DNA of 9,690 nucleotides from Galactobacter sp. (GCF_022712295.1 NZ_JALAGT010000185.1:1-9690); one strand, 5' to 3'. Shown: positions 1 through 7,600, counted from the stretch's first letter. A program made the numbers and translations. The notes: generated by a model not told the origin, from the letters alone.

Positions 1-4
1 ACGG

Positions 5-1084
5 GTGCCCGAGTCCTGTGCCCCACCCTCCCCGATCGAGTTCACCGCGTCGGTGACGACCGAGCTCTCTCGTTTCCTCGCCGACCAGAGCGGTCGCGTA
101 CAGCAGATCTCCCCCGATGCCGTGAGCATGATGGAGAGGATCACCGAGCTGAGCTCGGGCGGCAAACGCCTGCGGCCGTTGTTCGCGTACTGGGGCGCCC
201 GCTGTGTCGCAACGCGACTGCAGCCCGAGCCCTTGGCCCGACTGGGTGCAGCGCTGGAACTGTTCCAGGCTGCGGCTCTGATCCACGATGACCTGATCGA
301 CCGCTCCGACACCCGGAGGGGAGGCCCCAGCGTGCACCGGCGTTTCGAGGCGCAGCACCGCGAGGCCGGGTACGCCTTGGACCCCGCCGAGTTCGGCATC
401 GCCGCCGCACTCCTGGCCGGCGATCTGGCGCTGTCGCTCTCCGAGCAGCTTTTCCGAGCGGCCACGGATTCGCAGCGAGCTCAGGAGATCTTCGATGCCA
501 TGCGGACGCAGGTGATGGTGGGCCAATACCTGGATGTCCTCGAAGAGCAGTGCGGCCCGGCCAGGAACCCGCAGGACGCGCTGAGTGCCGCGCTGCGCGT
601 GGTGGAGTTCAAGTCGGCCAAGTATTCGGTGGAGAACCCGGTCCTGATCGGGGCCGCCCACGCCGGAGCGGACACCGAACTCCTGTCCCGACTCTCGGCT
701 ATTGCGCTGCCTCTCGGCATTGCGTTCCAGCTGCGTGACGACGAGCTGGGCGTTTTCGGCGACCCTCGGACCACCGGCAAACCGGCCGGTGACGACCTCC
801 GCGAGGGGAAGCGCACCGCACTCGTAGCGCTCACCCTGCAACGCACCGATCGGGCCGGAGCGGACACGTTGAACGCCGCTTTGGGCAATCCCGATCTCGA
901 CCCGGAGCAGGTGGAGCACGTCAGGGAGATCATGCGCTCATGCGGCGCCTTCGCGGCGCATGAGGCCCTGATCGACGATCACGTCGAGCGCGCCTTCTCC
1001 GCTCTGGAGGCAGCGGGACTGCCCGACGACGCGGCGCAAGGACTGCGCGAGGCCGGCACCGCCGCGGTGCGCCGGCGACTCTGA
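5..1084 (+). CDS. Trans-prenyltransferase (polyprenyl diphosphate synthase, IdsA/GGPP synthase-like), 5' end uncertain
   Basis: Condenses isopentenyl diphosphate with an allylic diphosphate to make a longer prenyl diphosphate for quinone side chains, carotenoids or lipid carriers; cytosolic. Family marks are all present: GGKRLRP (residues 52-58), the first Asp-rich motif DDLID (D95, D96, D99), the KSAKYS segment (203-208), the second Asp-rich motif DDELGVFGD (245-253) and the GKPAGDDLREGKRT loop (258-271). No residues are inserted in the first motif. Positions -5 and -4 before it are alanines (A90, A91) rather than bulky aromatics, so I infer a product of C20 or longer, not FPP. At 359 residues it has a normal family length. 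The GTG at 5 is the first possible start in the window, but only four bases precede it, so no ribosome site can be seen and the true start may lie to the left. It converges on the Rv2175c-type gene with a 36-nt gap. The family is certain, the chain length is not. Confidence 0.93.
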   Translation: MPESCAPPSPIEFTASVTTELSRFLADQSGRVQQISPDAVSMMERITELSSGGKRLRPLFAYWGARCVATRLQPEPLARLGAALELFQAAALIHDDLIDRSDTRRGGPSVHRRFEAQHREAGYALDPAEFGIAAALLAGDLALSLSEQLFRAATDSQRAQEIFDAMRTQVMVGQYLDVLEEQCGPARNPQDALSAALRVVEFKSAKYSVENPVLIGAAHAGADTELLSRLSAIALPLGIAFQLRDDELGVFGDPRTTGKPAGDDLREGKRTALVALTLQRTDRAGADTLNAALGNPDLDPEQVEHVREIMRSCGAFAAHEALIDDHVERAFSALEAAGLPDDAAQGLREAGTAAVRRRL

Positions 1085-1120
1085 CCTCGAGCGCTGTTCA
1101 CCGGGCCAAGGCCCCGCTGC

Positions 1121-1492
1121 TCACCAGGCCAGTGCCTGAGCTCTCCGCCTGATCTCGGTCTTCCGGCCGGTGCGCAGTGCTTCGATCGGAGTGCCGGGCA
1201 GGGTCTCATCCGGGGTGAAGAGCCAACCGATGAGCTCTGCATCGTTGTAGCCGGCATCAGAGAGAACCGTCACGGTTCCTGCCAGTGACTCGACGACTTT
1301 CCTGTCTTGAACGAAGTCTGCCGGTACGGAGACGACATTGCGTTCCCCTCGGCGAACCGCGACCAACGCGCGGGTGTCGAGGAGCTTGCGCACGTGACGC
1401 AGGTCGACGTCAAGCACCTCCACCAGATCCGGGACGGTGAGCCAGTGCTCCACCAGGGCATCGAGTTCAGTTGTGTCAGTCACGTTGGCCAT
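1121..1492 (-). CDS. Rv2175c-family winged-helix DNA-binding protein
   Basis: A small cytosolic DNA-binding protein of 123 residues, close to the usual family size. An N-terminal winged helix-turn-helix covers about residues 17-60 (WLTVPDLVEVLDVDLRHVRK, then a basic wing around R47-R51). The conserved C-terminal family segment covers about 80-121, with GYNDAELIGWLF and the TPIEALRTGRK stretch. In M. tuberculosis Rv2175c is a substrate of the Ser/Thr kinase PknL, which phosphorylates a threonine in the disordered N-terminal tail and so weakens DNA binding. Here T5, T7 and T8 sit in the equivalent tail, so the same control is plausible (inference). The ATG at 1490-1492 is preceded by a weak GTGGGATC-type site. 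The gene is divergent from the LysM hydrolase and convergent with the prenyltransferase. Its DNA targets cannot be read from the sequence. Confidence 0.9.
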   Translation of the reverse strand: MANVTDTTELDALVEHWLTVPDLVEVLDVDLRHVRKLLDTRALVAVRRGERNVVSVPADFVQDRKVVESLAGTVTVLSDAGYNDAELIGWLFTPDETLPGTPIEALRTGRKTEIRRRAQALAW

Positions 1493-1505
1493 GATCCCAC
1501 ATCTG

Positions 1506-1533
1506 GATCAGGTGTCGTGACACGTCGGTGATC
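1506..1533. promoter_or_regulatory. Interrupted inverted repeat upstream of the Rv2175c-type gene
   Basis: The core is GTGTC-gt-GACAC (1512-1523). Outer arms GATCA (1506-1510) and TGATC (1529-1533) also pair, with one unpaired base on the left and five on the right. It sits 14-41 bp upstream of the ATG of the Rv2175c-type gene. It could be an operator, perhaps for autoregulation by the winged-helix protein, or a hairpin in the 5' leader. The dyad is directly visible; its function is inference. Confidence 0.3.
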
Positions 1534-1590
1534 AGCGGATGATTCAAGGCCACCCCATGCCGGCACGAATCGCCGGAGTTCGGCGACGGT

Positions 1591-1618
1591 TTCATCACAT
1601 CCTGATCTCGTGTACATT
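1591..1618 (+). promoter_or_regulatory. Possible promoter (TTCATC-16 bp-TACATT) for the LysM hydrolase
   Basis: TTCATC (1591-1596) and TACATT (1613-1618) are separated by 16 bp. TACATT matches four of six bases of a TATAAT-type -10; the -35 match is poor. I saw no better -10 between the repeat array and the start codon. If this is the promoter, transcription would begin near 1625, inside the repeat array, which would favour repression by whatever binds there. A weakly conserved promoter downstream of the array remains equally possible. Confidence 0.2.
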
Positions 1619-1678
1619 CACAGAAGTCACAAACGCATCACCAGTCACAGCATTCACATGATTCACATCAGTCACGTG
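1616..1678 (+). repeat. Direct 9-bp repeat array, A[G/T]TCAC(A/G)NN; candidate MtrA-type operator
   Basis: Seven consecutive 9-bp slots begin at 1616, 1625, 1634, 1643, 1652, 1661 and 1670. They read ATTCACAGA, AGTCACAAA, CGCATCACC, AGTCACAGC, ATTCACATG, ATTCACATC and AGTCACGTG. All except the third share A[G/T]TCAC in exact phase; the third keeps a TCACC shifted by 2 bp. The last unit runs into the palindrome TCACGTGA (1672-1679). From memory, M. tuberculosis MtrA, an OmpR-type response regulator, recognises direct 9-bp repeats of a GTCACAgcg-like sequence, and in actinobacteria MtrAB controls peptidoglycan hydrolase genes. The position before a LysM/SLT hydrolase fits that role. Usual sites have two units, so an array of this length would be unusual. 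The repeat is certain, the MtrA link is inference. Confidence 0.6.
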
Positions 1679-1730
1679 AGCGGAGCTGCCCCTCCGTCGT
1701 TGTCGACCGGCGATCACTCATCCACGAATC

Positions 1731-1734
1731 AGGA
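1731..1734 (+). promoter_or_regulatory. Ribosome binding site of the LysM hydrolase
   Basis: AGGA lies 9 nt before the ATG at 1744. It supports that start over internal alternatives, and the resulting N-terminus is a good signal peptide. Confidence 0.55.
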
Positions 1735-1743
1735 CGTCGAAGC

Positions 1744-3069
1744 ATGCCTGTCAGCCGTCGCCCCCTCCGGGCGCCCCTCACTGGGGCCATCGTCACCGCA
1801 GCAATCCCCGCCATCACCTTGGCCGGCCTAGGAGCCGGTCCCGCCCAGGCGGCAACCCAGACCAACACCCCTCTGGGCAAGGCCCCAACGCACCGAAACC
1901 TCCTCGACGCCAAGGTCCAGATCCAGGCGCAGGTCGTCGCGGCGAAGAAGCAGACCTCCACCGTCACGGTCCGTCGGGGGGACTCCGTCTGGAAATTGGC
2001 CCAGAAGCACGGCGTCACGGTCGCGGATGTACTGCGCCTCAACGGCCTCAGATCCACCGATCTCATCCATCCTGGCGATCGCTTGGTCATTCGGGGGACG
2101 GCCAAGAAGTCTGCAGCCCCCACCACGAGCAAGCCAGGCAGCAAGCCGAAGGTGGGAGGGACGTCCCCGTCGTCCGCGCGGCACACCGTTCGCTCCGGTG
2201 ACACGCTCTCCGGGATCGCGCATGCCAACGGCGTGAGTCTCAGCGCGTTGCTCTCCTCCTCCGGGCTCAAGGCCTCCAGCATCATCTACCCGGGACAGCG
2301 CATCGCGCTGCCGGGCAGCGCCAAGACGGCCACGTCGTCCGCAGGCAAGAAGACCGCGACATCAGCCGGCAAGAGGACCACCACGTCCTCTGGAGCCACG
2401 TCCGCGTCGAAGAAGTACAAGATCAAGTCAGGGGACACCCTGAGCGGGATCGCCCACAAGCACGGGGTGAGCGTGTCCGCGCTGGCCTCCGCCAACGGCA
2501 TCTCCAGCTCATCGGTGATCTACCAGGGCCGCACCCTGAGAATCCCTGGGTCGAGTTCCACCAAGTTCCAGCGCACCTCGTCCACCAGCACCAAGGACGC
2601 TGTGCCCAACACGTTCCTGCACTACACCTACTCGGCCGAGACACACCGCAACGCGAATGCCTCCCACGCCACGCTGCAGTCGCGTTCGGTGCCCAGCGCA
2701 GCACAGATGGAATCCATCATCCGCTCCACCGCCACGAAGTACGGCGTCGACCCGAACCTCGCCGTGGCACACGCCAAGGTCGAGTCCGGGCTGAACGCTC
2801 GTGCGGTGTCTCCGGCCAACGCGGTGGGCGTCATGCAGGTCCTGCCTTCCACCGCCGAGTGGATGGGGCAGACCATCGGCCGCAAGCTGGACCCGTTGGA
2901 TCCCTACGACAACGTGACGGCCGGGGTCGCCTACATCCGGTACCTTCAGCGCAATGCCAGCTCGCGCGACCAAGGGATCGGGGCGTACTACCAGGGGCTC
3001 GGCGGCATCCGCAACGGTGCGAAGCCGGACACGAAGGACTACATCCGCAAGGTCAAGTCCTACCTCTGA
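1744..3069 (+). CDS. Secreted peptidoglycan lytic transglycosylase: three LysM domains plus SLT domain
   Basis: A 441-residue exported cell-wall enzyme, predicted to cut the MurNAc-GlcNAc bond and leave 1,6-anhydro-MurNAc ends. A signal peptide spans about 1-36: basic MPVSRRPLR, a hydrophobic core, then AQA just before A37. Three LysM peptidoglycan-binding domains follow, at about 73-117, 147-189 and 225-267. LysM2 and LysM3 share SGDTLSGIAH, whereas LysM1 has the diverged RGDSVWKLAQ. Ser/Thr/Lys-rich linkers join them. The SLT (lysozyme-like) domain spans about 317-441, with catalytic Glu E347 in VESGL, the GVMQV motif (362-366) and AYYQGLG (414-420) in place of the common AYNxG. No cysteines are seen, as is usual for exported actinobacterial wall enzymes. 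The gene stands alone, with a periodic TCAC array upstream and a strong hairpin 20 nt after its stop. Its likely roles are wall remodelling or separation of daughter cells (inference from the family). Confidence 0.93.
   Translation: MPVSRRPLRAPLTGAIVTAAIPAITLAGLGAGPAQAATQTNTPLGKAPTHRNLLDAKVQIQAQVVAAKKQTSTVTVRRGDSVWKLAQKHGVTVADVLRLNGLRSTDLIHPGDRLVIRGTAKKSAAPTTSKPGSKPKVGGTSPSSARHTVRSGDTLSGIAHANGVSLSALLSSSGLKASSIIYPGQRIALPGSAKTATSSAGKKTATSAGKRTTTSSGATSASKKYKIKSGDTLSGIAHKHGVSVSALASANGISSSSVIYQGRTLRIPGSSSTKFQRTSSTSTKDAVPNTFLHYTYSAETHRNANASHATLQSRSVPSAAQMESIIRSTATKYGVDPNLAVAHAKVESGLNARAVSPANAVGVMQVLPSTAEWMGQTIGRKLDPLDPYDNVTAGVAYIRYLQRNASSRDQGIGAYYQGLGGIRNGAKPDTKDYIRKVKSYL
2323..2415 (+). repeat. 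Low-complexity Ala/Thr/Ser/Lys linker between LysM2 and LysM3
   Basis: Residues 194-224 of the hydrolase repeat an imperfect K-T-x-T-S-x-G unit: KTATSSAG, KKTATSAG, KRTTTSSG, then ATSASK. The underlying DNA is an imperfect tandem repeat of about 24-27 bp. It is a flexible basic spacer of the sort common between LysM domains; repeat number may vary between strains. Confidence 0.5.
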
Positions 3070-3088
3070 TCTCTCGGTTCACCGCAAG

Positions 3089-3127
3089 GCAAGGGTGCCC
3101 CGACCTCTACGGTCGGGGCACCCTTGC
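3089..3127. terminator. Strong hairpin between convergent genes, probable bidirectional terminator
   Basis: A perfect 17-bp stem (3089-3105 with 3111-3127) closes a 5-nt loop, TCTAC. Eleven or more of the pairs are G-C. It starts 20 nt after the stop of the LysM hydrolase and ends 28 nt beyond the stop of the PdtaS-like kinase on the other strand. No long T tract follows on either side (GTTCG on +), which is common for actinobacterial terminators. It probably ends both transcripts. Confidence 0.8.
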
Positions 3128-3140
3128 GTTCGTTGCCGCC

Positions 3141-3164
3141 TCAGCTCAACTCAGCTCAACTCAG
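3141..3164. repeat. 10-bp tandem repeat (2.4 copies) across the stop of the kinase gene
   Basis: TCAGCTCAAC occurs twice in a row (3141-3150, 3151-3160), followed by a partial TCAG (3161-3164). The kinase stop codon (3156-3158 on -) lies within it, and a second TGA in the same frame follows at 3141-3143. It looks like a slippage duplication at the 3' end of the gene. Confidence 0.7.
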
Positions 3165-4613
3165 CGGCACGTCCAGATGCACACGGGTTCCGCCCTCGGA
3201 GCGGTCCTCCCACCGGATGGAGCCGGAGAGGTCGGCCGTGACCAGCGTTCGGACGATCTGGGTCCCGAGGCCGCTGCCGGGGGAAACGCCTCCCAGTCCC
3301 GCTCCGTCGTCCTCCACGTCGACCAGGAGCCGCTCCCCCACGAGCTGCTGCACCCTGACGACGCGGACCACCACGGTGCCGTCGCGATCGGCCAGACCGT
3401 GTTCCACCGCATTGGCGACCAGTTCGTTGAGCACCAGCGAGAACGGCGTGGCCATCTCCGAGGGCAGGTCTCCGAAGCTCCCCACCCGTCGCGTGCGCAC
3501 ATGGAACCCGGGCGAGGCCAGCTCAGCGGCCATCCGCACCTGCCGGTCCACGAGGTCGTCGAACGGGACGGACTGGGTGAGCCCCTGCGACAGCGATTCG
3601 TGGACCTGAGCTATGACCTGCACCCGGTGCATCGCGGCTTCCAGACCGGCCTTGCCCTCCTCGGAGTGCATCCGCCTTGCCTGCATCCGCAGAAGCGCGG
3701 CGACGGTTTGCAGGTTGTTCTTCACCCGGTGGTGGATCTCGCGGATGGTGGCGTCCTTGGAGACCAATTCCTGCTCGCGTCTGCGCAGTTCGGTGACGTC
3801 CCGGACCAGCACCAACGCTCCGTATCGCCTGACCCTGTCCCGCAAGGGGATGGCCCGCAGGTTCAGTCCGACACCCTTGGCCTCGATCTCCGCCCTCCAC
3901 GGCATGCGCCCCGCGAGCACCAGAGGAAGCGCCTCGTCCGCGATCCGCAATTGCAGGTCGGAGGCCTCGGCGACATCGGTGAGTTTTCGCCCGTCCAAGG
4001 AATCCACACCACCCAGCCTGCGGAAGGCGGAGACGCCGTTGGGGCTGGCATAGACCACCACCCCGTCGGCGTCCAACCTGATCAACCCGTCGCCCACACG
4101 TGGGGCCCCTCGCCGACCTCCGGTGGGCGCCGCGAAGTCCGGCCACAGACCTTGTGAAACCATCACCAACAGGTCGCTGGCGCTGGATCGGTAGATCTGT
4201 TCCAGCCGTGAGGACATCCGCGCTCGCGACACGTCGGCGTGCACGGTCAGCACCGCAACGGTGCGTCCGTCCTTGACTGCGGGAACCGCTTCCACCCGGA
4301 TCGCGTGGTCCGGGGTGAAGTGGTCCTCGGAAGCGCGTACAGGTTCCCCGGCGTCCATGGCCCGCTGGGCCAGGACCCGCAGACCCTTGCGCATGCGCTC
4401 CCCCACGAAATCGGTGTGGAAGACCGTGTGCGTGGTCGACGGCCTGGCGTGGGCCACCGCCGTGAGGGCGCCGGAGGCGCCTGGCAGCCACAGCACGATG
4501 TCGGCGAAGGCCAGGTCGGAGACCAGTTGCCAATCACCAACCAGCAGGTGCAACCATTCCTCGTCCTCGGCGCTCAGGCCGGCCGGCTCCCGCACAGCAT
4601 CGAAGAGTCCCAT
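3156..4613 (-). CDS. pdtaS: PdtaS-like cytosolic sensor histidine kinase (GAF/PAS, HisKA_2, HATPase)
   Basis: A 485-residue kinase with no membrane segments; M. tuberculosis PdtaS (Rv3220c) is about 500. The N-terminal sensor (about 1-135) fits the GAF-like PdtaS domain, and a PAS domain spans about 172-275 (GDGLIRLDADGVVVYASPN). A short helix leads to the HisKA_2 box EIHHRVKNNLQTVAALLRMQ (292-311), in which H295, just before RVKNN, is the likely phospho-acceptor. The HATPase domain follows: N-box LNELVANAVEHG (395-406), G1 VEDDGAGL (433-440) and G2 GSGLGTQIV (446-454). PdtaS phosphorylates PdtaR, an ANTAR-domain RNA-binding antiterminator; no PdtaR gene lies in this window. The gene starts 12 nt after the glutamate dehydrogenase stop in the same frame, so no upstream in-frame start exists. 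The nearest AGAAGG is 15 nt from the ATG, which suggests translational coupling. Confidence 0.9.
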   Translation of the reverse strand: MGLFDAVREPAGLSAEDEEWLHLLVGDWQLVSDLAFADIVLWLPGASGALTAVAHARPSTTHTVFHTDFVGERMRKGLRVLAQRAMDAGEPVRASEDHFTPDHAIRVEAVPAVKDGRTVAVLTVHADVSRARMSSRLEQIYRSSASDLLVMVSQGLWPDFAAPTGGRRGAPRVGDGLIRLDADGVVVYASPNGVSAFRRLGGVDSLDGRKLTDVAEASDLQLRIADEALPLVLAGRMPWRAEIEAKGVGLNLRAIPLRDRVRRYGALVLVRDVTELRRREQELVSKDATIREIHHRVKNNLQTVAALLRMQARRMHSEEGKAGLEAAMHRVQVIAQVHESLSQGLTQSVPFDDLVDRQVRMAAELASPGFHVRTRRVGSFGDLPSEMATPFSLVLNELVANAVEHGLADRDGTVVVRVVRVQQLVGERLLVDVEDDGAGLGGVSPGSGLGTQIVRTLVTADLSGSIRWEDRSEGGTRVHLDVPLS

Positions 4614-4625
4614 AGTGAGTACCGA

Positions 4626-7600
4626 TCACCTTCTCACGATCGAGCGAAGCAGACGCATCGCCACGGACAACGCGGCCATGTCCAGCTGCGTCGCGTCCAA
4701 CACCTCGTCGAAGGTGGCGGACACCCTCCTCAATTTATCCTGTTGTGCATCGCTCCAGGCCTGCAGACGCGCTTCGGGTTCGTCGCCTTCCGTCTCCGAG
4801 ACGACCGCGGCAGTGATCTCTGCTGTGGTGGAGTACAGGTCCTCACGCAATGCCGCACGCGCCAAGGTCTGCCAGCGGTCCAACCGCGGCAGTGACGAGA
4901 TGTGCTCGAGCAGCATATCCACGCCGAACCGTGAGTACACGGCGAAGTACACCCCGGCCACCTGCGCCGGATCCCACCCGTACTCGTGAGAGATCCGGAC
5001 GACGTCCAGCAACGCAAACGACTCGTACTGCGTTGCCCAGACGCGAGCCGCGTGCTCCGTCAGGCCCCAACCGATGGAGGTCTTGACCCACTCCTGCTCG
5101 CGTTCCGCGTCCGTGCCGGTCACGAACTCGGGCAACCGAGCCACCAGGGTCTGAAGTGGTTCCTCGTAGCGGGCCACCATCTGGTCCACCGGTGCCGTCA
5201 CGTCGACGTGCTCCAGATACCAACGGGTGGCCCGTTCCAGCAGCCTGCGCTGGTCGCGATGGACCCGGGCCCACTGTTCGTTCGGGAAGGATGCAGGCAG
5301 GGCGTGGAGCTGGGTCAGCAGCTGGTCCATCCGGAAGATCCTCGTCACCGCCAGGAAGGCCTTGGCCACGTCCGCTTCGGAGACCCCCAGTTCCTCCATG
5401 ATGGAGAACGTGAACGTGGATCCACCCACGTTGACCATGCGGTTGGCCACCTGTGTGGCGATGATCTCGTTGCGCAACGGGTGCGCCGCCGGCGCATCGG
5501 GGTAGGCGGCCACGAGTTCGGCCGGGAAGTACGCGTCCAGGATCGGCGCTGTGGCCTGCTCCTGCGGCAGGTCGGAGGCGGCGAGCGCATCAGCGAGCTG
5601 GATCTTGGCGTAAGCCACCACCACGGACCATTCCGGCCCTGACAATCCAGTGCCGTTGAGGCGCCGGCGCTCCAACTCCGTGGTGGAGGGCAGGAACTCC
5701 AGCTCGCGGTCCAGGTCGGCTGCACGTTCGAGGAAGTCCAGGAGTCGTTCCTGAGCAGGCAGCAACTTCTCCGGTTCTTGACGTTCGTTGACCAGCAGGA
5801 CGTTCTGAGCGAAGTTGTCCTCGAGAACCAGGTCTCCCACGGCGTCCGTGTACGAGTGCAACAGCTGGGCCCGGTCGTCTGCGGCCAGCGTCCCGGAGCG
5901 CACCAGTGCGTCCACGAGGATCTTGATGTTGACCTCATGGTCGGAACAGTCCACGCCTGCCGAGTTGTCGATGGCGTCGGTATTGACGAGGATCCCCGCC
6001 TGCGCAGCCTCGATGCGACCTCGCTGGGTCATCCCCAGGTTGCCGCCTTCTCCGATGACGCGCACCCGAAGTTCGCCGCCGTTGACGCGGATCTGGTCGT
6101 TGGAGCGGTCCCCGACCTCGGCGTCGCTCTCCTCGGTCGCCTTGACGTAGGTGCCCACGCCACCGTTGTAGAGCAGATCCACGTCAGCCCGCAGCACCGC
6201 CTGGATGAGGTCCGGCGGTGAGAGCTTGTCCACGGCTGCCGGGAGCCCGAGGGCCTGACGCATCTGGGCGGAGACGGGAACCGACTTGGCGGTGCGGGGG
6301 AACACCCCGCCACCGTCGCTGATCAGCGAGCGATCGTAGTCGTCCCAGCTGGACCTGGGGAGTTCGAACAGCCGCTTCCGTTCCTTGAAGGAGGAGGCAG
6401 GGTCCGGGTCAGGATCCACGAAGATGTGCCGGTGGTCGAAGGCGGCTACCAGCTTGGCGTAGGGAGTTCGCAGCAGTCCGTTACCGAACACGTCTCCCGA
6501 CATGTCCCCGATGCCGACCATGGTGAACTCTTCTTGGGCCACATCCACGTCGAGTTCGGCGAAGTGCCTCTCCACGGACTTCCAGGCGCCGCGCGCCGTG
6601 ATTCCCATGGCCTTGTGGTCGTAACCGACCGAACCGCCGGAGGCGAAGGCATCCCCGAGCCAGAAGCCGCGTTGGGCCGCAATGGAGTTGGCGAGGTCCG
6701 AGAACGAGGCCGTTCCCTTGTCCGCTGCGACCACCAGATAGGTGTCGTCCCCATCGTGACGCACCACCGAGGCGGGGGGCACCACGACCTCGGAACCGTC
6801 TGCCTCGTGGTGCAGGTTGTCGGTGACGTCGAGCAGCGCCGAGATGAACTCCGTGTAAGCGCTGCGTCCCTCTGCCATCCACGCCTCACGGTCCTTGCCG
6901 GGGTCGGGGAGCCGTTTGGCGTAGAAACCGCCCTTGGCTCCGGTGGGCACGATGACGGCGTTCTTGACGGTCTGGGCCTTCACCAGCCCCAGGATCTCGG
7001 TCCGGAAGTCCTCACCTCGATCCGACCACCGCAGGCCGCCACGGGCCACGTCGCCGAAGCGCAGGTGGACTCCTTCGACCTGCGGGGAGTACACCCAGAT
7101 CTCGTACTTGGGTCGCGGGAGCGGCGCGTCGTCGATGTCCCGGGTGGAGAACTTGAATGCCAAGCGGGAGCCGTGCAGGTAGTAGTTGGTACGCAGTGTG
7201 GCGTCCATCAGGGCCAGCAGTCGACGAAGCAGCCGATCGGCGTCCAGGGTCGCGACCTGGTCGAGGGAACGCAGCACCGCTTCCTTGGCGCGTTCCACTT
7301 CCTGCTCGCGTGCCTCCGGGGCATCGCCTCGTGAAGGATCGAAGCCCGCGTGGAAACGCTCGAGCAGGGCCGCAGTGACCTCCGGGTAGCGGCCCAGTGT
7401 CCTGGCCACGAAGCTGACGGTGGTGGCCACTCCCAGCTGCCGCAGGTACTTCACATACGCCCGCACCATGGTGACCTCACGCCAGGCCAGTCCCTGGGTG
7501 GTGACCAGGTGCTGGAGGGCATCGGACTCGGCCCGACCTGCAGACACCGCACGGTAGGCTTCGCGCACGCCGGCTTCCACGGCCTCCACGTCCACTTCGG

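Larger units (their letters stand above)
1493..1743. other. Divergent intergenic region between the Rv2175c-type gene and the LysM hydrolase
   Basis: 251 bp with no convincing gene. From left to right it holds an interrupted dyad next to the Rv2175c-type start (1506-1533), a short hairpin CCGGC/GCCGG with a 7-nt loop (1560-1576), a possible -35/-10 pair (1591-1618), a 9-bp-periodic TCAC array (1616-1678) and a 65-bp leader with an AGGA ribosome site. It must hold promoters for both flanking genes. The stretch is visibly poorer in GC around 1590-1680 than the genes beside it, as expected for a control region. I looked for a c-di-AMP (ydaO-type) riboswitch, common before actinobacterial cell-wall hydrolases, and saw no match. 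Confidence 0.75.

Noticed and set aside
1103..1114. GGGCC-aa-GGCCC as a terminator between the prenyltransferase and the Rv2175c-type gene
   Set aside because: At most a 4-5 bp stem with a 2-4 nt loop and no T tract; too weak to call.
1595..1679. CRP/GlxR-type site (TGTGA-N6-TCACA) before the hydrolase
   Set aside because: Only direct TCACA units occur on this strand; no TGTGA half-site at the required 6-bp spacing was found.
1610..1831. A 73-codon + strand frame over the repeat array reading as a His-containing tripeptide repeat (MYIHRSHKRITSHS...), like a leader peptide
   Set aside because: The 9-bp DNA period gives a tripeptide repeat in any frame. There is no ribosome site before the GTG at 1610 or the ATG at 1658, no His-biosynthesis gene downstream, and the frame overlaps the real hydrolase start.
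1668..2285. A 205-codon - strand frame opposite the hydrolase
   Set aside because: It is a shadow of the LysM coding sequence: no recognisable domain, and it runs across the promoter region of the opposing gene.
2859..4157. A long + strand frame (432 codons) opposite the kinase
   Set aside because: It spans the hydrolase end, the terminator hairpin and the antisense of a well-supported kinase, with no protein-like motif. Long antisense frames are expected at this GC content.
6426..7334. A 302-codon + strand frame inside gdh
   Set aside because: It is antisense to the most conserved catalytic part of glutamate dehydrogenase, with His/Val-rich low-quality composition and no ribosome site of note.
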